64,000 nucleotides of DNA from Roseiarcus fermentans (GTDB lineage Bacteria; Pseudomonadota; Alphaproteobacteria; Rhizobiales; Beijerinckiaceae), in the NCBI RefSeq assembly GCF_003315135.1, contig NZ_QNRK01000028.1:1-64000 (forward strand). Reading direction: 5' to 3'. A program made the position numbers and the translations under genes. Below the pieces are notes generated by a model. That model ran no database searches and was not told where the DNA came from. It saw only the letters and a list, made by a program, of their open reading frames with translations. This document shows, piece by piece, positions 43,619 through 52,347 of this stretch; within the stretch, counting starts at the first letter, position 1; each line of letters begins with the position of its first letter.

Positions 43619-44779
43619 ATGATGGATGAAATTGCAGGAGGTCGTACGACCGGAAGGGCGGGGGCAATCGGCCTGCGTCTTCGATCGTCTGTTGCTGCGG
43701 CGGTTCTGGCGCTCGGCCTTGCGCCGACCGGAGCCGCATGGTCGCAAGACAAGATGATGGCCACGGTCGGTCGAGTCGGAAACGTCGACGAACTCGTGAC
43801 CATGGACAAGGTCTGCGGCACAAAGCCGATTCGCGTCGCCCTGGTCGACGGTTTCGGCGGCAATTCATGGCGGCGCATAACCCGCGCCGAATATGAAGAC
43901 GAGGCGAAGAAGTGTCCCAACATCAAAGAGGTCCTCTACGCCGACGGGCAGAACAATCCCCAGAAGACCATTTCGGACATCCAGAGCCTCGTCGCCCAGG
44001 GCGTGGAGGCGATCGTGGTGTTCCCTGACGCAGGGCCCGCCATGCTGCCGGCTATTCGCGCGGCCCACAAAGCAGGCGTTGCGATCGTCGCCTACACCGC
44101 GTCGCCGGGCGGAAAGCCGGGAGTCGATTATCTCGACTTCGTCGCGCCCAATACGCCGAGCGACGGCTCCACTTGGGCGAAATGGGTCGCAAAGACCCTG
44201 AACGGTCAAGGAAAGGTTGTCTTTCTGGGCGGCACTCCGGGCAACCTGCAAAGCCAGGCCGAACTCGAGGGAATCAAGAAGGTTTTTGCCGACTTTCCGA
44301 AGATCGAACTGCTCGGCGGCGGACCGGTGGATACCAACTGGGACCCGGCGGAGACGCAGAAGGTCGTGTCGGGCCTGCTCACACGTTATCCGCAGATCGA
44401 CGCGATCATTTCTGATTACGGCGGGGGTTCCGTCGGCGGCATCCGCGCCTTCATCAACGCCAAGCACCCCCTCGTGCCGTGGGCGGCCAACGACGCCAAC
44501 GAGTTCGCCTGCCTGTGGCAGGAAAACAAGGCGGCCAATCCCAACTATCAGATGATGACGGTCAGTTCGCGCACATGGCTGGTTCGCGTCGCTCTGCGCA
44601 AGGCGGTCGCAAAAGCCGAGGGTGTCGACGATCCGGAGCCCTCGATCGTCAATCAGCCGATCGTCGAGGATTCGACCGATCCGAAGTTGCCGCCGAAGTG
44701 CGATTCGAGCCTGCCGCCGGACGCGATCTTCTCTTCGCAACTGCCCCCGGACAAACTGAAGGCGGTTTTCGCGCAGTAA
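43619..44779 (+). CDS. CUT2 ABC transporter substrate-binding protein, system 4
   Basis: 386 aa from ATG 43619 (GGAAGGGAG ahead; 43622 is also possible). A signal segment lies near residues 21-42 (SSVAAAVLALGLAPTGAAWS). PBP-I fold: VALVDGFGGNSWRR, DIQSLVAQGVEAIVVFPDAG, VFLGGTPGN. These motifs are shared with binding protein 1 (GFG-N-WRR, GGTPGN), so systems 1 and 4 are probably paralogous and may bind related ligands. Next gene is a fused transporter, as in system 1. Confidence 0.87.
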   Translation: MMDEIAGGRTTGRAGAIGLRLRSSVAAAVLALGLAPTGAAWSQDKMMATVGRVGNVDELVTMDKVCGTKPIRVALVDGFGGNSWRRITRAEYEDEAKKCPNIKEVLYADGQNNPQKTISDIQSLVAQGVEAIVVFPDAGPAMLPAIRAAHKAGVAIVAYTASPGGKPGVDYLDFVAPNTPSDGSTWAKWVAKTLNGQGKVVFLGGTPGNLQSQAELEGIKKVFADFPKIELLGGGPVDTNWDPAETQKVVSGLLTRYPQIDAIISDYGGGSVGGIRAFINAKHPLVPWAANDANEFACLWQENKAANPNYQMMTVSSRTWLVRVALRKAVAKAEGVDDPEPSIVNQPIVEDSTDPKLPPKCDSSLPPDAIFSSQLPPDKLKAVFAQ

Positions 44780-44793
44780 CGGATGAGGGTCAT

Positions 44794-44818
44794 GGCGGCC
44801 TCTCCTGGAGACGCCGCC
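44794..44818 (+). promoter_or_regulatory. Intercistronic hairpin after binding-protein gene 4
   Basis: Arms 44794-44805 and 44807-44818 pair over 12 bp with one mismatch; the innermost pairs must open to form a loop. It lies between the binding-protein stop and the fused transporter start with no T run, the same position as the hairpin in system 1. Confidence 0.55.
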
Positions 44819-44837
44819 GTGTCTCGAATTCGAACCG

Positions 44838-47414
44838 ATGAGGATGGGGCCACGCGTGCACGGTGGGATGTCGCAACCCGGGGCAGGGCAGGATCAGGAC
44901 GACGGCGTTGCGCCCGAACGCGCGGCGCCTTCCGTCACGTTGCGCCTGAGTAAGGTCACCAAGCGCTTTTCGGGCGTTGTCGCCCTGAAGAATGTGTCGT
45001 TCGAAAGCCTGGCCGGAGAGGTGCACGCGCTCGTCGGGGAGAACGGGGCCGGAAAGTCGACCTTGATGGGCGTAGCGGCTGGCGACGTCGTTCCGGACGC
45101 TGGCGCGGTCGAGATCAACGGCGCGATGGTCGAGGTTTTCTCCTCGGCAAATTCCACACAGCGTGGTTTGGCGCTTGTCCACCAACACCCGGCTTTGTTG
45201 CCGGATTTGACAGTCGCCGAAAACTTGATCCTGGCGATGCCGTCGGCGGTTCGGTCCCAGATCCGCGGTCGCGCCGCCTGGGTGCGCGAGCGACTATCGC
45301 AATGGGACGCCGAGTTTTCGCCCAACGCGCGCATCAAAAGCCTGTCGATGTCCGAACAGCACCTCGTCGAGCTGATCAAAGCGACATCCTTCAATCCGCG
45401 GGTGCTCGTTCTCGACGAACCAACCGAACACATGGATCGCGACGGAATCGAGCTTCTGTTTCGCAGGATTCGAGCGACAACGGCCGCCGGCTGCACCGTG
45501 ATCTACATTTCGCATCGGATCCACGAGGTCAAGGCGATCGCAGACCGGGTGACCGTCCTGAGGGACGGCGAGATCCGCGGCACGTTCAACGTTACGGATC
45601 TCGACGTTCAGCAGATCGTCAATCTCGTGGTCGGGCGCACGCTTCAATCCGCCTTTCCGCCCAAGGCCGCGATGATCGACGCCGAGGCCGAGCCGGTGCT
45701 TGCCGTCGATAGGCTGTCGGGCGCCGGATTCAACGCGGTCACGCTCCATGCCCGGCGCGGCGAGATCATTGGGCTCGCCGGGATCGAGGGCAATGGCCAG
45801 CGCGAGTTTTTGCGGGCGCTCGCTGGCCTCGTCCCGTCCTCGGGGCAGGTCCGGGTCAATGGCGAGACGCGCAATGTCTCGAGCCCGGCGGAGTCTCGCC
45901 GGGCTGCGCTCGTGTATGTGCCCCGCGAGCGCCATCGCGAGGCGCTCATGCTGTCGCTTTCGGTGGGAAAGAATATCGGGCTGATCGCGCTTGCCCGGAA
46001 CGCGATCTTTGGCGTGATCGATCGCCGTCGTGAGCTCGCGGAGATCAACAACCAGGTTGCGGCTCTGTCGATCAAGACTCCACGACTCGAGACGCAGATC
46101 CAGAATTTATCCGGCGGCAATCAGCAAAAGGTGGTGATTGCAAGGTGCCTCATGGACCAGCCGGCGGTCTTGCTCGCTGACGAGCCGTCTCAAGGGGTCG
46201 ACGCCGGCGCCCGCTTCGAGATCTACACGATTCTTCGCGCCGCCGCCTCGGGCGGCCGCGGCGTGGTCATTGCGTCGGCCGACGCGATGGAACTCGAGGG
46301 CTTGTGCGACCGCGTCCTGATTTTTTCGCGCGGCTCGGTGATCGCGGAGCTGTCGGGCGCGGAGGTGGTCGAACGAAACATTACCGAAGCGGCGCTGACG
46401 GCGACGGCGCTGCGCACCCGCGGCGCCGCCGCGCGGCGAGCGTCTCCTCTCATGAGCTTCCTCCAGGGAGACTATGCGCCGAGCCTCGTTTTGCTCGTGG
46501 CGATTTTGGCGCTCGGCGCCTTCGCTTCGTTCATCAGCCCGTACTACCTGACCAGCCGCAATTTCTCCAACATGCTGACGCTCCTGACCGCGACGACCTT
46601 TGTCTCGCTCGGACAACTGGTCATCCTCCTGGTCGGAGCAATCGACCTTTCGGTCGGGCCGCTGACCGGGCTCGTGGTGGTGGTCGCGTCATTCCTGGTC
46701 AACGACGGCGTATCCGTACCGTCCATTGTCGGGGGCTTTCTGCTGTCGCTCCTCGTCGCCGCCGCGGTCGGGTGCACAAACTGGTTTCTCACTCGCCGGG
46801 CTCGGATTACGCCGGTCATCGCGACCCTGACGACGTATATGGGACTGCAGGGCGTCTCTCTGCTCCTGCGCCCGGTTCCTGACGGTCTGTTCAATTCGGA
46901 CGTCGCCGCCGTGATCGAGAGCCATATCGGTTTCGTGCCGGTCGCCTTCCTCGCCTGCGTGGCTCTTGCTGCGCTGCTCGAATATGGCTTGCGCCGCAGC
47001 CGCTGGGGCCTGACGCTGCGTGCCGTTGGGTCGGGCGAGGCAAACGCCCGCCGGGTCGGCGTCAATGTCGGCCTGACCTATTTCGGCGCTTTTCTTCTCT
47101 GTTCGCTGCTCACTTACCTCGGTGGCGTGATGCTGATGGCGCAGATCGGCGTCGGCGACCCGACCGCCGGAGTCAATTACACGCTGGCGAGCATCACGGC
47201 GGTGGTTCTGGGCGGCGCCAGCCTGTTCGGCGGCCGAGGCTCTTTCGTCGGCGCCCTGTTGGGAGCGACCCTGATCCAGCAAATCATCAACGTGACCACC
47301 TTCGTTCGGCTTTCTCCCGCCTGGCAGTACTGGCTGCTGGGAATCCTAACCCTCGTCGCCGCGATTCTGTACTCGCGCCTGGGCGTCCAGCGACGGACGA
47401 CCAGCGGCTCCTGA
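44838..47414 (+). CDS. Fused CUT2 ABC transporter: two ATPase domains plus permease, system 4
   Basis: 858 aa, the same natural fusion as in system 1. NBD1: Walker A GENGAGKST, Walker B VLDEPTEH. NBD2: degenerate GIEGNGQREFL, signature LSGGNQQKVVIARCL, ADEPSQGVD. From about residue 535 an RbsC-like permease begins, with LLVGAIDLSVGPLTGLVVV, GLTLRAVGSGEANARRVGV and AVVLGGASLFGGRGS. No separate permease gene follows immediately; the upstream RbsC-like protein at 42568 may pair with it, as in system 1. ATG 44868 is an alternative start. Confidence 0.87.
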   Translation: MRMGPRVHGGMSQPGAGQDQDDGVAPERAAPSVTLRLSKVTKRFSGVVALKNVSFESLAGEVHALVGENGAGKSTLMGVAAGDVVPDAGAVEINGAMVEVFSSANSTQRGLALVHQHPALLPDLTVAENLILAMPSAVRSQIRGRAAWVRERLSQWDAEFSPNARIKSLSMSEQHLVELIKATSFNPRVLVLDEPTEHMDRDGIELLFRRIRATTAAGCTVIYISHRIHEVKAIADRVTVLRDGEIRGTFNVTDLDVQQIVNLVVGRTLQSAFPPKAAMIDAEAEPVLAVDRLSGAGFNAVTLHARRGEIIGLAGIEGNGQREFLRALAGLVPSSGQVRVNGETRNVSSPAESRRAALVYVPRERHREALMLSLSVGKNIGLIALARNAIFGVIDRRRELAEINNQVAALSIKTPRLETQIQNLSGGNQQKVVIARCLMDQPAVLLADEPSQGVDAGARFEIYTILRAAASGGRGVVIASADAMELEGLCDRVLIFSRGSVIAELSGAEVVERNITEAALTATALRTRGAAARRASPLMSFLQGDYAPSLVLLVAILALGAFASFISPYYLTSRNFSNMLTLLTATTFVSLGQLVILLVGAIDLSVGPLTGLVVVVASFLVNDGVSVPSIVGGFLLSLLVAAAVGCTNWFLTRRARITPVIATLTTYMGLQGVSLLLRPVPDGLFNSDVAAVIESHIGFVPVAFLACVALAALLEYGLRRSRWGLTLRAVGSGEANARRVGVNVGLTYFGAFLLCSLLTYLGGVMLMAQIGVGDPTAGVNYTLASITAVVLGGASLFGGRGSFVGALLGATLIQQIINVTTFVRLSPAWQYWLLGILTLVAAILYSRLGVQRRTTSGS

Positions 47415-47464
47415 TCTCGCTGGATCCAGACGAGCAGTCGCTCTTTAGGAGTTGCAGACCCCCG

Positions 47465-48541
47465 ATGCGCGTTTTCGGTTCTCCCCACCGCTACTACCAA
47501 GGTCCCGGCGTTTTCGACGAACTGGGTCCGATCATCGCTCCGTTCGGACCGCGTCCCCTGATTGTCGTCGACGCCTTGATGCTGGAAGCTCTCCGTGACC
47601 GACTTGAAGCGACGCTCGGGCGCGCCTCCGTGACGGCCATCGTCAAACCGTTCTCCGGCGAGATCACCTATGCCGCGATCGACGATCTGATCGCCGAGCT
47701 CGGGGGCGCAGTTCCAACTGCGGCCGTCGGCATTGGCGGGGGCAAGTCGCTCGACGCCGCAAAGGCGGTTGCGCTCAAACTCGGCCTTCCGGTGGTGACG
47801 GTCCCGACAATCGCCTCGAACGACAGCCCCACGTCATCCGTCATCGCAATGTACGACGCGTCCCACTCCTTGATTTCCGTGGACAAAATGCCGCGCAGTC
47901 CGGAGGCGGTGGTCGTCGACACCGCCATCATCGCAAGAGCCCCTGCCCGACTGCTTCGGGCGGGCATCGGAGACGCCGTCGCCAAGAAGTTTGAAGCGGA
48001 GGGTTGCCTTCGGGGAACCGGAAAGACTCCTTTCGGCACACGTCCCCTTCACACGGCGATGGTCATCGCCGACGCCTGTTACCAGACGCTTCGGGCTCAC
48101 GCTGTCGATGCGCTCGCCGCCGTCGAACGGCAGCGGGTCGACGATGCCCTCGAAAGGGTCGTCGAAGCGACGATTCTGATGAGCGGGCTCGGGTTCGAGA
48201 ACGGCGGGCTCTCCCTTGCCCATTCCATGACGCGGGGTCTCGTCAACGCCCGGGGCGCCCGCGACGCCATCCATGGGGATCAGGTCGCCTACGGCCTCCT
48301 TGTCCAGCTCGCGTTCGAGAACCGGCCGGACGACTTTCTCCGCGATCTTCTCGGATTCTATCGCGCAATCGGACTTCCGTCTTCGCTCACGCGACTCGGC
48401 ATGGATCGCCCGACGGACGAGGAGGTGGCCGAGATCGCGCGCCTGACCATGACTGCGCCGCATCTCGCCAACGTGACCCCGACGGCGACCGAGAGCGGTA
48501 TTGGGGAAGCTGTTCGTCGCGTCGAACGTTTGGCGGCTTGA
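47465..48541 (+). CDS. Glycerol-dehydrogenase-like (GldA family) NAD-dependent alcohol dehydrogenase
   Basis: 358 aa. GldA landmarks: VFGSPHRYYQGPGV opening, GIGGGKSLDAAKA for NAD, TVPTIASNDSPTSS, and metal ligands in GIGDAVAKKFEA (Asp), GLSLAHSMTRG (His) and DAIHGDQVAYG (His). The family oxidises vicinal diols such as glycerol or 1,2-propanediol to hydroxyketones. Position: right after importer 4, 50 bp gap, probably same operon. An alpha-hydroxyketone product would be a natural substrate for the TPP-dependent transketolase encoded nearby. Confidence 0.88.
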   Translation: MRVFGSPHRYYQGPGVFDELGPIIAPFGPRPLIVVDALMLEALRDRLEATLGRASVTAIVKPFSGEITYAAIDDLIAELGGAVPTAAVGIGGGKSLDAAKAVALKLGLPVVTVPTIASNDSPTSSVIAMYDASHSLISVDKMPRSPEAVVVDTAIIARAPARLLRAGIGDAVAKKFEAEGCLRGTGKTPFGTRPLHTAMVIADACYQTLRAHAVDALAAVERQRVDDALERVVEATILMSGLGFENGGLSLAHSMTRGLVNARGARDAIHGDQVAYGLLVQLAFENRPDDFLRDLLGFYRAIGLPSSLTRLGMDRPTDEEVAEIARLTMTAPHLANVTPTATESGIGEAVRRVERLAA

Positions 48542-48599
48542 ACGACCGCTCACCCGGATCGCGACGATTGCCCGAGAGTGGGTCCGCAGGCCGGGTGTT

Positions 48600-49391
48600 T
48601 CAGGCGAGGTCGACTGGGACAGCCGGCGTCGGTTCCTTGGCCGAGATCGCGGCGGTGACGAAACTGATGACCGCCGCAATATAGGTGTCGATCGAAATGC
48701 CGCGCCTTCTGTACTTTGCCCGCTTGACGTACCAGTCTTGCAGCAGCGGCTTGATGAGGGCGGCGGTAAGGCCAACGTCAGACAGGGCAAAGATCCCCGC
48801 GGCGGCGCCTTGCTCGAGAACGCGCGCTATGATGGCCTCGGTTAGGGCTTCGCTGTCGATTGCAATCCGCCGTTCGGCCGGCGGGAAGGCTTTCGCCTCC
48901 ATATAGGCGAAGACGAACCAGGGCTGCAGGGTTTCGGTCAAGCGGATGTGCGATTCAATCAACCATCGAAGGTGCGCGGCTGCATCGATTGTGACCTCTT
49001 GCGGCGGCTTGCTGAGGACGTCGGCCACCGTCGAGGCCACTTCCCTCAGAATCATCGAAAGAAGCATGGGCTTGCCTGAGAAGTACGAATAGAGCCCGCC
49101 CATGCTGAGGCCGGTCGTCTTCGCCAGGTCCCGCAGGGTCGTCGCCTGAAAGCCCTGCCTGTTGGAAAGCTTCAGCGTCGCATCGATGATCCGGGCGAGA
49201 TTGGCCACCGCGATATGGGTTTTTTGCACCCGAATGGCGTCGCGATGCCGTTCCAAAATGCGCCCACACAGGACCTCCGTCGAGACGTTGGCCGTCAGTC
49301 CGTTTCGACTCGGGTAACTCACGGTGCCCTCTCGGCTCGCCTGTCGCAGTTGCAGCGTCCTTCTGAAATCATAGCACTTGCGTCCTTGCAA
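48600..49391 (-). CDS. TetR-family transcriptional regulator
   Basis: 263 aa. The helix-turn-helix region is FQATTLRDLAKTTGLSMGGLYSYFSGK, typical TetR/AcrR, followed by an all-helical ligand-binding domain. An N-terminal extension of about 60 residues precedes the HTH; GTG or ATG starts further in are possible. Divergent from the transketolase pair with a palindromic GAGCG-N2-CGCTC site in between. The same site appears at two other module B promoters, making this the likely regulator of all three. It is the only TetR gene in the window. Confidence 0.88.
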   Translation of the reverse strand: MQGRKCYDFRRTLQLRQASREGTVSYPSRNGLTANVSTEVLCGRILERHRDAIRVQKTHIAVANLARIIDATLKLSNRQGFQATTLRDLAKTTGLSMGGLYSYFSGKPMLLSMILREVASTVADVLSKPPQEVTIDAAAHLRWLIESHIRLTETLQPWFVFAYMEAKAFPPAERRIAIDSEALTEAIIARVLEQGAAAGIFALSDVGLTAALIKPLLQDWYVKRAKYRRRGISIDTYIAAVISFVTAAISAKEPTPAVPVDLA

Positions 49392-49426
49392 AAAAAGCGC
49401 GAGCGGAATAAAAGGAGCGAACGCTC
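49386..49426 (+). promoter_or_regulatory. Module B promoter 3 with TetR-type operator
   Basis: TTGCAA (49386-49391), 17 bp, TAAAAG (49409-49414), then GAGCGAACGCTC (49415-49426) at once, the same geometry as promoters 1 and 2. Reads toward the transketolase genes and lies just upstream of the divergent tetR start, so autoregulation is likely. Confidence 0.75.
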
Positions 49427-49558
49427 GCTATATGCGGCTCGGGAGGAGCGCGTCGTGGTTCGCAACCGTTCGAAGGGCGCTTCCGTTTTCGAAGGCCGTT
49501 CGCCTCGGAAGCTCTCTCCAGAGCCACGGCCAAGCCGCGGAAGATCTCTCCTATCATG

Positions 49559-49573
49559 GTATGATCGTAACAA
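49559..49573 (+). promoter_or_regulatory. Degenerate GntR-type site near the transketolase start
   Basis: GTATGATCGTAACAA matches GTATTATCGTAATAC at 12 of 15 positions. A nearby inverted repeat ATCAT-GGT-ATGAT (49553-49565) overlaps it. If real, it would link module B to the module A regulator. Chance similarity is possible. Confidence 0.3.
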
Positions 49574-49575
49574 TC

Positions 49576-50418
49576 ATGTCCATTAAGAACCACCCGGCTT
49601 CCCCGCCCGATATTCCTGGTCTGCGCTCGAGAGCGCTCAATCTGCGTCGCAAGATGATGGCGATGGCCAGGGGTAAGGGTGAGGGGTACATCGCCCAAGG
49701 GCTTGGGATAGCGGACTGCCTGGCGGCGATCTACTTTCATGAGTTGCGCTACGATTCGGCCAACCCGACCTGGTCGGAGCGAGACCGATTTGTTTTGTCG
49801 ACAGGCCATTACTCGATCGCAATGTATGCGACCCTGGCCGAGGCGGGCTATATCGACGCAGCCGAACTTCCGACCTATGGCCTGAACGGGTCACGCTTGC
49901 CAATGAGCACTTTTGACGATCTTCCCGGCGTCGAGGTGGTCGGCGGCTCGCTCGGACATGGCCTCGGGCAGGCGGTCGGCATGGCCATGGGGCTCAGGCT
50001 CGATGGCTCGGAGGCCAGAGTGATCTGCGAGCTGTCCGACGGGGAGCTGGAGGAGGGGTCGACCTGGGAGGCGGCGATGGCCTCGGCGACCTTCAAATGC
50101 GACAACCTCGTCGCGCTGATCGATTGCAACGGGATCCAGGCGGACGGCCCGATTACGGTGAAGATCGAGCCGGTGGCCGACAAGTTCGCCGCCTTCGGTT
50201 GGGACACCGCCGAGGTGAACGGCAACGACATGGCCGAGTTGGTCGACGCGCTGGCTCGGATGAGAGCGCGGGACGAAAAGCCCAAAGCAATCGTCATGCG
50301 CACCACCCCAGGATTCGGCGTGCCGACCATCATGAAACGAGAGCGTGCGCATTTCGTGAGGGTCGACAATAGCGAGTGGGATGCGCTCGTCGCCGAATTG
50401 GAGCGCGAAAATGGCTGA
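49576..50418 (+). CDS. Transketolase, N-terminal (TPP-binding) subunit
   Basis: 280 aa from ATG 49576; ATG 49561 is also possible but sits inside inverted repeats. The TPP motif is CELSDGELEEGSTWEAAM followed by LIDCNGIQADG. The N-terminal His-containing GSLGHGLGQAVGMAMG and LSTGHYSIAMYA are also typical. Split transketolases transfer a two-carbon ketol unit between ketose and aldose donors and acceptors. No companion phosphosugar genes lie nearby, so the donor may be unusual. Overlaps the C-terminal subunit gene by 8 bp. Confidence 0.88.
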   Translation: MSIKNHPASPPDIPGLRSRALNLRRKMMAMARGKGEGYIAQGLGIADCLAAIYFHELRYDSANPTWSERDRFVLSTGHYSIAMYATLAEAGYIDAAELPTYGLNGSRLPMSTFDDLPGVEVVGGSLGHGLGQAVGMAMGLRLDGSEARVICELSDGELEEGSTWEAAMASATFKCDNLVALIDCNGIQADGPITVKIEPVADKFAAFGWDTAEVNGNDMAELVDALARMRARDEKPKAIVMRTTPGFGVPTIMKRERAHFVRVDNSEWDALVAELERENG

Positions 50419-51397
50419 GGACACTTTTTCGCCCGGCCGCACCCGCGGCATGGGGGAGTTGATCGACATCTCCGGCAAGACCACGGAACTCGCGCCGTTT
50501 GGTCGAACGCTGGCGGAGCTCGGAACCGAGCGCCCCGAGATTGTGGGGCTCACCGCGGACATGGGACGCTACAGCGACATTCTGCCGTTCCGCGACGCTC
50601 ATCCCACGCGTTTTTTCAATGTGGGCATGGCCGAGCAGTGTCTTGTCATGGTTGCCGCTGGCCTCGCCAAGACCGGCAAGATCGCATACTGCACCACCTA
50701 CTCCGTCTTCATCACCCGACGCGCTTATGATTTTGTCGCGATCGCCGGCGCCCATTCAAAGGCGAATGTGAAAATCTTCGCCGGCATGCCGGGCTTGATG
50801 AACGGGTATGGCGCCACGCATCAGGCCACTGAAGATCTCAACATGATGCGCGGAATCGCGGACCTCACGATCATCGACCCCTGCGACGCGACCGAGCTCA
50901 AGCAGGTTGTGCGGGCCGTCGCCGACATTCCCGGCGCCGTCTATGTGCGCACCTTGCGCGGCAAAGTTCCGGTCGAACTCCCAGCCGACTACAGGTTCGA
51001 GCTTGGCAAGGCGAAGCTTTTGCGGCGCGGCGGCGACGTCGGGATCATCTCGACTGGCTACATGTCGGCGCGCGCGTTGGACGCCGCCAAAGCGGCCTCG
51101 GCCGCCGGAGTGGAGGCGAGTGTGCTCCACCTGTCGACGATCAAGCCGTTCGACGCCCGCTCGGTCCGCGACTTTGCACAACAGTTCCGTCGCCTGATTG
51201 TCGCAGAGAATCACAAGACGACAGGCGGGCTGGCGAGCCTCGTGGTCGAGACGTTGTATGATTCCGGAATCGTGAAGCCCATGATCAAGATCGGTCTCGC
51301 CGACAGTTTCTTCGAGTGCGGCTCCCAGGAATATCTCGAAGCCAAGTATGGCGTCGACCTGCCGCGATTCGTGAGGGCGATCGTAGAAGCGCGCTGA
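50411..51397 (+). CDS. Transketolase, C-terminal subunit
   Basis: 328 aa from ATG 50411. Pyrimidine-binding domain with the catalytic Glu in NVGMAEQ, the YGATHQATEDLNMMRGI segment typical of split transketolases, and a C-terminal domain with the VRTLRGKVPVELP region. It forms the active enzyme with the N-terminal subunit encoded just upstream. Followed 11 bp later by an SDR gene, so TK and SDR are co-transcribed. Confidence 0.88.
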   Translation: MAEDTFSPGRTRGMGELIDISGKTTELAPFGRTLAELGTERPEIVGLTADMGRYSDILPFRDAHPTRFFNVGMAEQCLVMVAAGLAKTGKIAYCTTYSVFITRRAYDFVAIAGAHSKANVKIFAGMPGLMNGYGATHQATEDLNMMRGIADLTIIDPCDATELKQVVRAVADIPGAVYVRTLRGKVPVELPADYRFELGKAKLLRRGGDVGIISTGYMSARALDAAKAASAAGVEASVLHLSTIKPFDARSVRDFAQQFRRLIVAENHKTTGGLASLVVETLYDSGIVKPMIKIGLADSFFECGSQEYLEAKYGVDLPRFVRAIVEAR

Positions 51398-51408
51398 GGG
51401 GCCGTTCG

Positions 51409-52194
51409 ATGGAATTGCAGGGGCGCGTGGCCCTTATCACCGGAGCGGCGAGCGGGCTTGGCCTCGTGGCCGCGAGAACCTTTGCGCGTGAGGGCGCAAC
51501 AGTCGTCGTCAACGACTTGCGCCTCGCGCTTGCGCAGGAGGCGGCGCGCGGCCTCGGCGAGAACCATTCGGCAGTGGCCGGCGACGTCTCCAACGAGGCG
51601 CAGGTGAACGCCATGGTCGCCGAGGCGATCGACCGCCACGGCAAGATCGACATTCTCGTCAACAACGCCGGCGTGCCGGACATCTTTGCGCCCACCGTCG
51701 AGCAATCCCTCTCGCATTGGCAGCGCCTGATCGACGTCCATCTGACCGGAACCTTCCTTGTTTCCAAGGCGGTCGCGCCTTCGATGATTGCGCGCCGGTC
51801 CGGGGTCATACTCAATATGAGTTCGATCGCAGGGGTCCTGGGCTTGCCAGTGCGAACCGCTTACAGCGCGGCGAAGGCGGGCATCGGGATGCTGACGCGG
51901 GTCCTCGGCTGCGAGTGGGGACCGCACAGCATACGGGTGAATGCCGTGGCGCCTGGATACATTCGAACGCCGATGACCGAGAAGCTGATCGGCGAAGGCA
52001 AGATCGACGAGCGACGTATCCGCAAGCGTACCCCCATGGGAAGGATGGGAAGCGCCGAGGATGTCGCGGAGGCCTTGCTCTTTCTGGCCTCGGATCGCGC
52101 CCGCTTCATCACCGCCGCCACCCTTCCGGTTGACGGAGGATACTGCGCCTGGGGCGCGCCGAGCGACGCATTTCCGCTGGCTGAAGGCGAATAG
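51409..52194 (+). CDS. SDR-family oxidoreductase, copy 4
   Basis: 261 aa from ATG 51409. TGAASGLG, NNAG, MSSIAG and YSAAK active-site segments, ending ATLPVDGGYCAWG with an unusual hydrophilic tail. Classical SDR. Co-transcribed with the split transketolase upstream and BVMO 2 downstream (153-bp gap). Substrate unknown, but an alcohol-to-ketone step ahead of the monooxygenase is consistent. Confidence 0.87.
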   Translation: MELQGRVALITGAASGLGLVAARTFAREGATVVVNDLRLALAQEAARGLGENHSAVAGDVSNEAQVNAMVAEAIDRHGKIDILVNNAGVPDIFAPTVEQSLSHWQRLIDVHLTGTFLVSKAVAPSMIARRSGVILNMSSIAGVLGLPVRTAYSAAKAGIGMLTRVLGCEWGPHSIRVNAVAPGYIRTPMTEKLIGEGKIDERRIRKRTPMGRMGSAEDVAEALLFLASDRARFITAATLPVDGGYCAWGAPSDAFPLAEGE

Positions 52195-52347
52195 GCGTCG
52201 TGGAATTCACCTAATCGCGGGTTCCACGGCTGGATTGCGGAGCAGGCCGCGGCGTGGTCGCAAAGCAAGAATGTTCAAGGTTACATCAACGTCTCGGCAA
52301 GACGGTTCGCCGGGCGAGATGGGACCGCATAACGGAGGAAGCACTCA

